From an uncultured bacterium (GTDB lineage: Bacteria; Cyanobacteriota; Vampirovibrionia; Gastranaerophilales; Gastranaerophilaceae), in contig CACWLL010000012.1 of assembly GCA_902761735.1 (NCBI GenBank), forward strand, positions 1 through 64,000: DNA of 64,000 nt, in the 5' to 3' direction. The notes under the pieces are model-generated. The model was not told where the DNA came from. It worked only from the letters and a program-made list of their open reading frames with translations, and searched no databases. How positions within the stretch are numbered: position 1 is the first letter of the stretch; each line of letters opens with the position of its first letter. The position numbers and the translations under genes are program-made. Shown in pieces: positions 20,354 to 28,416 of the stretch.

Positions 20354-21457
20354 TTATTTTATATTTGTCAATTGTTCAACTATTTTTTGTACTCCGTCGT
20401 ATTTTGCCAAAGAAAGAGCATTGGCTTTTAGTTCATTTAATTTTTCCGAATTATTTGTCAATTCCTCAATCAAATTTTTAAGATGCAATTCATCGGTTTC
20501 ATTATCTTCTAAATAGAGAGAAGCACCTTTTTCTACCATATAAAGAGCATTTTTTCTTTGATGATCTGCTGCGGCATGCGGATATGGAATTAAAATAGAT
20601 GCAATTCCGGCAGCTTCAATTTCGGACAGGCTTAATGAACCGGCACGAGATATTGCGATATCGGATGCTTTTAGTACAGTTACCATATCTTCAAAATAGG
20701 GTCTAATAATCAACCTTTTATCCTGTTCGTATTCAGGGTATATCCTTATGAGTTGTTCAATAACTCTTTCAAAATTTTTCTTTCCGGTTTGAAAAATAAT
20801 TTGCATATCTTTTTCGCAACATAAATATTTTATAAGCGAAACAGTAGCATCATTTATTGTTCTTGCTCCTTGGGAACCTCCCATTATGCATAGGGTTAAT
20901 TTGTTTTCAAGATTAAGATTTTTTCGTGCTTCTTCTTTCGTGAGAGTTTTAAATTGCGGACGAATCGGGTTACCATATACATAGAAATTTTTATTATTAA
21001 TAAATTTTTTTGCACTTTCAAAAGCTACTGATACTGCGTAAGCGTACGGTGATAGTTTTCTTGTAACAAGCCCGGGTTGAGCATCACAGTCGTGCATCAT
21101 GTAAGGTTTTTTAAGGATTTTTGCCGCTATAATTGCGGGAGCTGAAACGTAGCCGCCTGTTCCAAATATTACATCAGGTTTGTATTTAAATATATAATAT
21201 CCGGTTTTAATTGTTGCGATTAAAAGCTGTATCCCCCATTTTATAAAGGCAAGTTTTGCGCCTCTCGGCATTCCGTGAACATTTATAGGGAGAAATTGGT
21301 ATTCTTTGTGTGAAACAATATCATATTCAAGATTTTTAGGGTTTCCTACATAAAAGACTGCTGCCCCGCCTTTTATAAGTTCATCTGCTACCGCTATGGC
21401 AGGATATATATGACCACCGGTACCTCCACCGGTTATAAAATATTTTTTATTGGGCAT
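20354..21457 (-). CDS. murG: Undecaprenyldiphospho-muramoylpentapeptide beta-N-acetylglucosaminyltransferase
   Basis: Adds GlcNAc from UDP-GlcNAc to lipid I, making lipid II at the inner face of the membrane. The N-terminus KKYFITGGGTGGHIYPA carries the GGGTGGH donor-lobe loop, and IMGGSQGART the second glycine loop; the late IPYPHAAADHQ segment matches the UDP-GlcNAc site. The start at 21457 is preferred over the in-frame ATG at 21466 because AAGGA is 9 nt from it but directly abuts the other. The gene overlaps the end of ftsW by 11 bases and is last in the murF-mraY-murD-ftsW-murG operon. Its 367 residues are normal. Confidence 0.96.
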   Translation of the reverse strand: MPNKKYFITGGGTGGHIYPAIAVADELIKGGAAVFYVGNPKNLEYDIVSHKEYQFLPINVHGMPRGAKLAFIKWGIQLLIATIKTGYYIFKYKPDVIFGTGGYVSAPAIIAAKILKKPYMMHDCDAQPGLVTRKLSPYAYAVSVAFESAKKFINNKNFYVYGNPIRPQFKTLTKEEARKNLNLENKLTLCIMGGSQGARTINDATVSLIKYLCCEKDMQIIFQTGKKNFERVIEQLIRIYPEYEQDKRLIIRPYFEDMVTVLKASDIAISRAGSLSLSEIEAAGIASILIPYPHAAADHQRKNALYMVEKGASLYLEDNETDELHLKNLIEELTNNSEKLNELKANALSLAKYDGVQKIVEQLTNIK

Positions 21458-22640
21458 TTTCAGCATTCCTTATTTTTTTTATTCTTTTTCTTGATATATT
21501 TAGTAAAACCCCTATCATACACATTGATACTATAAGAGAAGAACCTCCATAGCTTATGAAAGGAAGCGGAACCCCTGTCGTTGGGAACAATGAGCTTGCA
21601 ACACTCATATTTGCAAATGCCTGAAAACCTATAGAAAAAGTTATTCCGATTGCAAGAAGTTTTCCAAACATATCAGAGCATCTTGAGGAAATAATGAAAC
21701 CTCTATGTAAAAGAGTCCAAAATAGACCTATAATCAGAACGCAGCCAACCCAACCCAGTTCTTCGGCAATTATTGCAAAAATAAAGTCTGTGTGGCATTC
21801 CGGTAAATATGAAAGTTTTTGGATAGACCCTCCATATCCTACACCGGTAAGTCCGCCGGAAGCAAAGGCTATCATTGACTGAATAATATTATAACCTGCT
21901 CCTTGCGGGTCTAATTCAGGATGCTGCCATGTCGTAATGCGCTGCATTTGATATGGTTTTATCAAAACTTTTGCCGCAACTATCAATGAAACAATTCCTG
22001 CTCCCAGAGCACTGAAAAATAATTTTAAAGAACCGCCTGCACATAAGTACATTACAACACTTGTCATACCTAAAAGTATTACCATTGACAAATTTGGTTG
22101 AATAAAGATTAATCCAATCATTACCAAAATCGGAATATATGCTCCGGTCCAATTACTTTGCTTAAATAAATCAGTATCTTTTTTGAATATTGTAGCAAGC
22201 AGTAATATAACAGCAGGTTTTGCAAACTCTGAAGGCTGCAGTTGAAATCCTAGCAGGTTAATCCATCTTTTTGCACCGTTAACAGTTACTCCTAATGGAG
22301 TTAAATCAACAAGTACAAGTAATACTATTACTATACCTGCAAATATTATGTTCCAATCCTCTAATTTTTTATAATCGTGTGTCGAAAAGAATTTTAATCC
22401 AATAAATCCGACAACAAAACAGAGCATTTGTTTTAATAAAAATTGTGCCGGATGACCGCCTTCTTCAATGCATTTTGGTGCGGATGCGGAGAATATTGCC
22501 ATAAAGCCGATAATTACGAGAAATGCCACCGTTATCAACAGCACCTTATCCGGAGCTGACGTGATAACACCTGAAGTTCGTCTTTTTTTATGGCGTTCTA
22601 TATATTCATCTCTAATTTTTTCCGATTTTCGATAAGACAT
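21447..22640 (-). CDS. ftsW: FtsW/RodA/SpoVE-type lipid II glycosyltransferase
   Basis: SEDS-family membrane protein that polymerises lipid II during septation, together with a class B penicillin-binding protein. About ten hydrophobic segments are visible after a basic N-terminal tail; family blocks are GAKRWINLLGFQLQPSEFAKPAVI, PDLG-like AEELGWVGC and TGVPLPFISYGGSSL near the C-terminus. Position between murD and murG supports FtsW rather than RodA. The start is uncertain: ATGs at 22697, 22670 and 22640 are all in frame; the last gives the shortest overlap with murD (29 bases), with GGGGAAGAG 12 nt upstream. The predicted product is 397 residues. Confidence 0.92.
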   Translation of the reverse strand: MSYRKSEKIRDEYIERHKKRRTSGVITSAPDKVLLITVAFLVIIGFMAIFSASAPKCIEEGGHPAQFLLKQMLCFVVGFIGLKFFSTHDYKKLEDWNIIFAGIVIVLLVLVDLTPLGVTVNGAKRWINLLGFQLQPSEFAKPAVILLLATIFKKDTDLFKQSNWTGAYIPILVMIGLIFIQPNLSMVILLGMTSVVMYLCAGGSLKLFFSALGAGIVSLIVAAKVLIKPYQMQRITTWQHPELDPQGAGYNIIQSMIAFASGGLTGVGYGGSIQKLSYLPECHTDFIFAIIAEELGWVGCVLIIGLFWTLLHRGFIISSRCSDMFGKLLAIGITFSIGFQAFANMSVASSLFPTTGVPLPFISYGGSSLIVSMCMIGVLLNISRKRIKKIRNAENAQ

Positions 22641-23973
22641 CTTCTTTAAAGACTCTTCCCCTTTCTTCATATCCGCTAAACATATCAAAACTTGCACAGG
22701 CAGGTGATAATAAAACTACATCAGGTTTAAGTTCAATAGATTTATCTACTGCGCTTTGCATAGTGCTTTCTTTAATTATATTGTCGAACCCGCAATTTTT
22801 CAAACTTTCTTCAAATCTGTCGGTTGCTTCGCCAATTAAGATAACCGTATTTATGTGATTTTTTATAGCTTCACAAAATTCGGTTAAGTCGGTTAATTTA
22901 TCTCTGCCTCCGGCAATTAATGCTACATTACAGTTGTTAAATGAATTTATCGCAACCAATGATGCTTCCGGATTGGTTGCTTTTGAATCATTGTAAAATG
23001 CTGTCCCATTCATTTGTGCAAATTTTTCTAATCGGTGTTCCGGAACTTTGAAGGATATAATTGCTTTTCTTATGTTTTCAGTGGAAACACCTTCTATTTT
23101 TGCACAAATAATTGCGCATTCCGCATTTTGCCAATTATGTTCTCCTATAAACGGGCAATCTTTTGTGTCTATAATTTTTTCTTCCTTGTTATCACGTTTA
23201 AAATAGATAGCATCATTTTTGACGTAGCAGCAATTTTTGCCAATATCATCTCCGAACATAAATATTTCGCCGGCTGCCGATTTTGAAAATTCTAAAAGTT
23301 TTTTATCTTTTGCATTAAGTATCGAAAAGGCCGGGTTTTGCGGATGTTTAAATATTCTGGCTTTTGCGTCAAAATAATTTTCCAAAGTCTTATGCCAAGT
23401 AATATGATCAGGCGTAAAATTTGTGAAAACTGAAATTTGCGGTTGGAATGCCGGAGAATATGTCAATTGGAATGAGGAGCATTCGCAAACTAAAAAATCG
23501 ATGCTGCTGTCATCAGCATAATCACAAGGTGGTTTTCCATAGTTACCGCAAGGTTTAGCGTTGTATTCGCTGCTTAATATATGTGCGGTTAATGCTGTGG
23601 TTGTAGTCTTGCCGTTAGTTCCCGTAATTGCAATAAATGGAATTCTTGTTTGCGAAAAGGCAAGTTCAACTTCAGATATTACATGAATTTTTAATTCTTT
23701 AAGTTTTTGCATAACAGGACTATCTGTTGGAACGCTCGGGCTTGTAACTGCAAGATACGAATCTCTGATAAATTCATCACTATGACCTCCGGTTTCAATC
23801 TTAATCCCCATTAATTGTAATTCTTTAATAAGTTTTGATTGTTCGGGTTTAGCTTCTGAATATTCAGTTATATAAACGTTTGCTCCGTGTCTGTTCAAAA
23901 ACTTTGCTGCGGAAATGCCGCTTACGGATAAACCTAATACTAATACTTTTTTATCGTGCCAGTTTATAATCAT
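22612..23973 (-). CDS. murD: UDP-N-acetylmuramoylalanine--D-glutamate ligase
   Basis: Adds D-glutamate to UDP-MurNAc-L-Ala with ATP. The Rossmann-like N-terminus (KKVLVLGLSVSGISAAKFL) is followed by the Mur ligase P-loop ITGTNGKTTTTAL; FTNFTPDHITWH and GTAFYNDSKATNPEA are the usual central and nucleotide-binding blocks, and LLSPACASFDMF the typical C-terminal one. The product is 453 residues. The stop of mraY lies 3 bases before the start; AGAGGA is present upstream. Second to third gene of the peptidoglycan operon. Confidence 0.96.
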   Translation of the reverse strand: MIINWHDKKVLVLGLSVSGISAAKFLNRHGANVYITEYSEAKPEQSKLIKELQLMGIKIETGGHSDEFIRDSYLAVTSPSVPTDSPVMQKLKELKIHVISEVELAFSQTRIPFIAITGTNGKTTTTALTAHILSSEYNAKPCGNYGKPPCDYADDSSIDFLVCECSSFQLTYSPAFQPQISVFTNFTPDHITWHKTLENYFDAKARIFKHPQNPAFSILNAKDKKLLEFSKSAAGEIFMFGDDIGKNCCYVKNDAIYFKRDNKEEKIIDTKDCPFIGEHNWQNAECAIICAKIEGVSTENIRKAIISFKVPEHRLEKFAQMNGTAFYNDSKATNPEASLVAINSFNNCNVALIAGGRDKLTDLTEFCEAIKNHINTVILIGEATDRFEESLKNCGFDNIIKESTMQSAVDKSIELKPDVVLLSPACASFDMFSGYEERGRVFKEDVLSKIGKN

Positions 23974-23975
23974 TT

Positions 23976-24956
23976 CTATATAATTCCTCTAAGTGTTAAA
24001 TAAAATAAGATAAGAGCGATTGTGGATAATAATGCAGATATAATAGCAAAGACACTCACAACCTTCTTTTCACTCCATCCCAATAATTCAAAATGGTGAT
24101 GAATAGGTGCCATTTTGAAAACTCTTTTTCCTGTAGTTTTAAAACTTGTTACTTGTATAATTACCGAGAGTGTTTCACAAACAAATACCCCGCCCAGAAA
24201 AATTAATAAAAATTCGAATTTCCCCATAACTGCCAGAGTTCCCAGTAATCCTCCAATGGCAAGCGAACCTGTGTCGCCCATAAATACTTGAGCTTTCGGT
24301 TTATTATAATATAAGAAACCAAATAAAGCCCCTGCTACTGCGGCTGCTATAATTCCTATTTCCTGATATCCGCTATAAGCAGCAATAATTGCAGCCGCCG
24401 CAAAAGAAAATACTCCGGTGGATGCGGCGAGTCCGTCCAATCCATCCGTTAAATTATATGCATTTGATGCTCCAGTAATTGCAAAAACTGATAAGAACGG
24501 ATATAACCATTTTAAATCTATCCCCCAGCTGCCGATATAAAATATCGAACCGTATGGATTTGAAAGCATTACAAAAATCGTAGGAAGTAATGCGATTGCA
24601 ATTTGTCTGAGTAATTTCTGTCTTGCGGAAAGCCCGTCATTTGCGTGACCTTTTATTTTCAGATAATCATCCTGAAATCCTGCAAATGTATAAAATAATA
24701 AAGTAATAAGTATTATAAGAGCTGCATTATCAAACTTTTCAGCAAGAAATAATGCGATAACGGAAGCAATCATGATAGCTGATACAATAAAAACGCCGCC
24801 TGTTGTCGGGGTACCTTCTTTTTGCGCATGAGTTTCAGGCGCGCAATCTTTGACATATTGTCCGATGGTTCTTTTGCGTAAAAAATCTATATAAGGAACA
24901 CCAAATAATAAGCATAATATCATTGAAAGCAAAAATGCCACTGCTATCATTATCAT
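23976..24956 (-). CDS. mraY: Phospho-N-acetylmuramoyl-pentapeptide transferase
   Basis: Integral membrane enzyme that transfers phospho-MurNAc-pentapeptide to undecaprenyl phosphate, making lipid I. About ten membrane segments; hallmark blocks are THAQKEGTPTTGG, FQDDYLK (adjacent catalytic Asp), YNLTDGLDGLA and MAPIHHHFELLGW. The start overlaps the murF stop as ATGA, implying translational coupling. The product has 326 residues, within the family range. Confidence 0.97.
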   Translation of the reverse strand: MIMIAVAFLLSMILCLLFGVPYIDFLRKRTIGQYVKDCAPETHAQKEGTPTTGGVFIVSAIMIASVIALFLAEKFDNAALIILITLLFYTFAGFQDDYLKIKGHANDGLSARQKLLRQIAIALLPTIFVMLSNPYGSIFYIGSWGIDLKWLYPFLSVFAITGASNAYNLTDGLDGLAASTGVFSFAAAAIIAAYSGYQEIGIIAAAVAGALFGFLYYNKPKAQVFMGDTGSLAIGGLLGTLAVMGKFEFLLIFLGGVFVCETLSVIIQVTSFKTTGKRVFKMAPIHHHFELLGWSEKKVVSVFAIISALLSTIALILFYLTLRGII

Positions 24957-26296
24957 AGTTTAACTTCTCCCTCTAACTTTCCGATAATTTCCTCAAACTT
25001 CATAGAACGGGAAGCTTTTAGAAATATCGTGGTTCCGGCATCAATATTATCTTTGATGTATTCGGAAACTTCATCATTGTTTTCAAAATTTTTAACAAAT
25101 TCGGCGGATTTTTCCAATATTTCTCCGATTTCTTTTGCATATTCCCCGACAGTTAAGAATTTTGCAGTTTTTGTTTCAGGCAGTGTTGACAAGTATTTAC
25201 CGACACATTTATGCAATTCGTCGGTATAATCTCCCAACTCTCCCATATTGCCAAGGACAACTACCGGATTTTTATATAACTGCAAAAATGTTGAAACGGA
25301 AGCTTTCATTGATTCAGGATTAGCATTATAACTGTCGTTTATTATTTTAATTCCGTTTATCTCCTGTGCTTCCCATCTTTTTTCTATAGGTTTATATGAC
25401 AATAATCCGTTTTTAATTTCGTCATAATTCATACCTAATAAATAACCCAGTTCAATTGCGGTTACGGAATTATCAACATTATAATCCCCCTCAACATTTA
25501 GGGCGTATTCTTTTTCTTTGTAGACAAATTTTGTATAAGACGGTTGTCTTTCAAGAATTTTTACGTCATTTAAGTCGTGGTATATTTTTTGTCCTTTAAA
25601 TTCCGAAACAAACTTTTTTATTCTGTCATTAGTTTGAGAAATGAGAGCTCCTTCCGGTTTGAGGAATTTTACAATTTCAGATTTAGCTTTTGCTATATTG
25701 TCCAGACTTCCCAATCTCCCTATATGTGCAGAGCCTGCGTTTGTAATTACCGCATAGTCAGGTTCCGCGTATTTAGAGAGTAATTCGATTTCTCCCAAAC
25801 CTCTCATTCCCATTTCAATAATAAGAATCTCGGTATCCTCAGGCATACTCATAACTGTTTGACAAAACCCTATTTCGTTATTATGGTTGGAAAAAGTTTT
25901 ATGTGTTTTGAATTTTGTGCTCAAAACCGAATAAACAATTTCTTTTGTTGTAGTTTTACCTGAGCTTCCTGTAATCCCCACGGTAATCGGGTTTAATTTA
26001 CGTCTTTTATAATTAGCAAGCTGCATATATGTTTTTAAGGTATCTTCAACTTTAAAAACAATTTTTGCATTTTCGGGATATTCGCTTTTTGTGATAAAAC
26101 AACCTTCAGCCCCTTTGTCTACGGCTTGAGATAAAAAGTTTTCGCCGTCAAAACTTGCCCCCTTTAAAGGCAAATATATCTGTCCCTTTTCAATAGTTCT
26201 TGTGTCTGTAGAAAAGGTAAAATCCCTAATATCCGTGTTGTTTTTTATGACTTCTGCACTTGTCGCAGCACAAATTTCTTCTATTGTAAACTTCAT
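24953..26296 (-). CDS. murF: UDP-N-acetylmuramoyl-tripeptide--D-alanyl-D-alanine ligase
   Basis: Adds D-Ala-D-Ala to the UDP-MurNAc-tripeptide. The Mur ligase P-loop is GITGSSGKTTTKEIV; EMGMRGLGEIELL and INDSYNANPESM are diagnostic of MurF. The product has 447 residues and is first in the operon with mraY, murD, ftsW and murG. murE and murC are not in this window. The ATG lacks a well-placed SD: GGAG lies about 12 nt upstream within a hairpin arm, while TAAAAT lies exactly 6 nt upstream, so the transcript may be leaderless. Confidence 0.96.
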   Translation of the reverse strand: MKFTIEEICAATSAEVIKNNTDIRDFTFSTDTRTIEKGQIYLPLKGASFDGENFLSQAVDKGAEGCFITKSEYPENAKIVFKVEDTLKTYMQLANYKRRKLNPITVGITGSSGKTTTKEIVYSVLSTKFKTHKTFSNHNNEIGFCQTVMSMPEDTEILIIEMGMRGLGEIELLSKYAEPDYAVITNAGSAHIGRLGSLDNIAKAKSEIVKFLKPEGALISQTNDRIKKFVSEFKGQKIYHDLNDVKILERQPSYTKFVYKEKEYALNVEGDYNVDNSVTAIELGYLLGMNYDEIKNGLLSYKPIEKRWEAQEINGIKIINDSYNANPESMKASVSTFLQLYKNPVVVLGNMGELGDYTDELHKCVGKYLSTLPETKTAKFLTVGEYAKEIGEILEKSAEFVKNFENNDEVSEYIKDNIDAGTTIFLKASRSMKFEEIIGKLEGEVKL

Positions 26297-26302
26297 ATTA
26301 TA

Positions 26303-26308
26303 ATTTTA
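26303..26308 (-). promoter_or_regulatory. Putative leaderless -10 box of murF
   Basis: TAAAAT (minus strand) is followed by six bases and the murF ATG. No clear -35 is seen. This matches the spacing at nine other starts in the window. Confidence 0.4.
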
Positions 26309-26330
26309 CTCCAAACAAAAAACTTGGAGT
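26308..26330 (-). promoter_or_regulatory. Inverted repeat upstream of murF
   Basis: A perfect 7-bp dyad ACTCCAA-N9-TTGGAGT. On the murF transcript the second arm contains GGAG, the only SD-like sequence, so the hairpin could hide it; alternatively it is a small operator. Confidence 0.4.
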
Positions 26331-26418
26331 GTATGTTAATAAATATTTACGGAACGACAAGCCTTCTTGAATCGGTTTATTAAATTCAGAGGCTTCTCTT
26401 TACAAATATTCATACTAC

Positions 26419-26447
26419 TTGACAGTGGGGTTTGAGCGTATGATAAT
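26419..26447 (+). promoter_or_regulatory. Strong sigma70-type promoter of rplU-rpmA
   Basis: TTGACA (26419-26424), a 17-base spacer and GATAAT (26442-26447) predict a start near 26454, leaving a leader of about 78 bases before rplU. The leader could hold a ribosomal-protein regulatory structure, but none is recognised. Confidence 0.8.
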
Positions 26448-26531
26448 AACTGTACGTGTATTACTATGGGTAAATCGTTTGATAAAATTCTTTAAATAGG
26501 ATTACGAAACCCAAAATGAAAGGATAAGAAA

Positions 26532-26879
26532 ATGTACGCAATTGTAGAAACAGGCGGAAAACAATACCCCGTTGAAGAAGGTCGTTACATCGACTTGGAA
26601 TTGTTAGATGCTAAACAAGATTCAAAAGTTACTTTTGATAAAATCGTTATGTTAGTTAACGGTAAAAAATCTAAAGTAGGTCAACCTTATGTAACAGGTG
26701 CATCTGTTGAAGGTACCGTTGTTAAACATGACAAAGCTAAAAAGATTATTGTTTTTAAACAAAGACCTAAAAAAGGTTACAGAAAAAAACAAGGTCACAG
26801 ACAACAGTTTACAAGAGTTATGATTACTAAAATCAGAACCTCTGCAAAGAAAGAGTCAGCAGAAAAAGCTGAAGCATAA
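26532..26879 (+). CDS. rplU: 50S ribosomal protein L21
   Basis: Binds 23S rRNA in the large subunit. [20 protein letters not shown] is the classic L21 N-terminus, and [20 protein letters not shown] residues ([14 protein letters not shown]) the conserved basic C-terminal part. A short acidic/Lys-rich tail follows, giving 115 residues. SD AAAGGA precedes the ATG. Followed by rpmA after 32 bases, the usual order. Confidence 0.98.
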   Translation: MYAIVETGGKQYPVEEGRYIDLELLDAKQDSKVTFDKIVMLVNGKKSKVGQPYVTGASVEGTVVKHDKAKKIIVFKQRPKKGYRKKQGHRQQFTRVMITKIRTSAKKESAEKAEA

Positions 26880-26911
26880 GTAAAATAAATAATTAACAAG
26901 GAGAAATAAAA

Positions 26912-27166
26912 ATGGCACATAAGAAAGGTATGGGATCTACCCGTAACGGTCGTGACTCCGAAGCGAAGCGCTTGGGTGTTAAAAGATTCAGCGGTGAAAT
27001 CGTTAAAGCCGGTAACATTCTTGTTCGTCAAAGAGGAACAAAAATTCATCCGGGTAATAACGTAGGTATCGGTTCTGATGATACTTTATATGCTATCATT
27101 GACGGTCAGGTTAAGTTCGAACCACACAGACGTGATCGTAAACAGGTTAGTGTATATGCCGTGTAA
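26912..27166 (+). CDS. rpmA: 50S ribosomal protein L27
   Basis: L27 reaches toward the peptidyl-transferase centre with its N-terminus. [16 protein letters not shown] is the mature-type N-terminus, without the cleavable extension of Firmicutes, and no Prp protease gene lies between rplU and rpm[15 protein letters not shown] residues ([16 protein letters not shown]) follow. The product has 84 residues, with SD AAGGAG. A strong terminator follows. Confidence 0.98.
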   Translation: MAHKKGMGSTRNGRDSEAKRLGVKRFSGEIVKAGNILVRQRGTKIHPGNNVGIGSDDTLYAIIDGQVKFEPHRRDRKQVSVYAV

Positions 27167-27195
27167 GATAACGGTATAAAGATAATTTATATTAT

Positions 27196-27226
27196 AAAAA
27201 GACCTTTCAAAATGAAAGGTCTTTTT
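27196..27226 (+). terminator. Terminator of the rplU-rpmA operon
   Basis: A 13-bp stem AAAAAGACCTTTC/GAAAGGTCTTTTT with a 5-base loop and a T-run, 29 bases after the rpmA stop. Confidence 0.92.
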
Positions 27227-27235
27227 ATTCCCCAA

Positions 27236-27274
27236 AAAATAACCTTGAATTGTTTTTTATTCAAGGTTATTTTT
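27236..27274. terminator. Second, bidirectional hairpin terminator
   Basis: A 15-base dyad AAAATAACCTTGAAT with its complement, ending in TTTTT on both strands. It serves the minus-strand gene that ends at 27295 and backs up the rpmA terminator. Confidence 0.88.
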
Positions 27275-27294
27275 GTTATTCATTATATTTCTAA

Positions 27295-28311
27295 TTAATA
27301 TCCGATAGATTTCAAAGTTCTTGCAGGTATTGTATTGTATACAGGATCTGCTGATTTTTGTTGTTTTGCTGCTGTTCCTTTGTTTTTCGTAATATCTACA
27401 CCATTGGAGTAATTTCTGTAATAGCCCCAATTTGTTTGCAGCGGGTTGTCATCTCCCGGATATCTTTTTGGTTGTAATGAGGTTCTTGAAATTGCAGATT
27501 GAGCTGCAGATGTTGTGTTAGCTGCCGCAAAAGTCCAACTGTTAGAATTTGTTCTTGAGGAAGCCGCAACTTTAGCAATTTCTTGGGCTGTGCTTTGTCT
27601 TTTGTTAATATTTATTTCTGAAGGAGATATTCCAGCAGTTTTAAGTGTTCTTTCCGGAATATCAACTGCATAAGAATTATCACCCGTATTATTCGGGTCA
27701 ACTTTAGCTTGAGTAGATGTTTTCTTAGCAGAAGAACGATTATACGTTTTTACTTTGTTTTGAGCCGGTGTTGTTGTTTTGTTAACTGCTTTTTTAGCTT
27801 CTGCCGCAGCCGCTTCTGCATCTGTTGCAATATTATCAGGTTCTGCTTGTGCCTGAGTTTTTGCTGTTTCTTCTGCCGGCGGGATAGCTGCTTCAATTTG
27901 TTCAGGAGCAACCGGTGCTTCCGCTTGAACTTGTTCTGCTTCTTGAACAGGTTGAGCTATTGGAGGAAGTTGTTTTGCTTCGGCTCCTGCTGTCGGGTTT
28001 AAGAATAATAATGCTAAAATTAATTGGCATATAACTACTAACACGCATTGAGGACCAAAGTCCAAAATCATACGTTTAGCCAATACTTCAGGAGTTTGTT
28101 CTCCTTCCGGTTCGGTTGCGGCATTCCCTATTATCTTATGAATAAGTTTACCTGCAAAAATACCAATTCTTGTTGTGGCATAAATTAAAAGACAAGCTAA
28201 CGCAAACGGAATTTTTAGCTTTGCATCTCCGTGTAGCATAAACGCATATCCTATCATTATTGCCGTAAATATATCGTAAAAATTTGGTAACAGTAATAAT
28301 AAAAATCTCAT
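27295..28311 (-). CDS. Membrane protein of unknown function with Ala/Gln-rich exposed region and repeated IPxRTLK motif
   Basis: I do not recognise the family. The N-terminus (MRFLLLLLPNFYDIFTAIMI) and two further hydrophobic stretches (FALACLLIYATTRIGIFAG, CVLVVICQLILALLFL) suggest three membrane segments. The remaining two thirds are low-complexity, rich in Ala, Gln, Glu, Pro and Thr, and probably extracytoplasmic or disordered. The motif IPERTLKTAGIS recurs at the extreme C-terminus as IPARTLKSIGY. The second of two adjacent ATGs is chosen (AGGAG 6 nt upstream); the product is 338 residues. The gene is monocistronic, with a good terminator. A link to envelope or translation genes around it is not evident. 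Confidence 0.8.
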   Translation of the reverse strand: MRFLLLLLPNFYDIFTAIMIGYAFMLHGDAKLKIPFALACLLIYATTRIGIFAGKLIHKIIGNAATEPEGEQTPEVLAKRMILDFGPQCVLVVICQLILALLFLNPTAGAEAKQLPPIAQPVQEAEQVQAEAPVAPEQIEAAIPPAEETAKTQAQAEPDNIATDAEAAAAEAKKAVNKTTTPAQNKVKTYNRSSAKKTSTQAKVDPNNTGDNSYAVDIPERTLKTAGISPSEININKRQSTAQEIAKVAASSRTNSNSWTFAAANTTSAAQSAISRTSLQPKRYPGDDNPLQTNWGYYRNYSNGVDITKNKGTAAKQQKSADPVYNTIPARTLKSIGY

Positions 28312-28416
28312 CATATTCTCCTTTTTGACAATATCATAATACACTAATCATTTTTAATTGTAAATTTGTTACACAATTTTGGTTAACAAACGTAAATATA
28401 ATTTTTTGCGTACGGC

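Noticed and set aside
22641..22697. Longer N-terminus for FtsW
   Set aside because: Would increase the overlap with murD to 86 bases and add residues not expected before the basic tail; kept as an alternative only.
26454..26531. Known L21-type ribosomal leader RNA
   Set aside because: The leader has adequate length but I could not draw a convincing conserved structure; only the promoter is reported.
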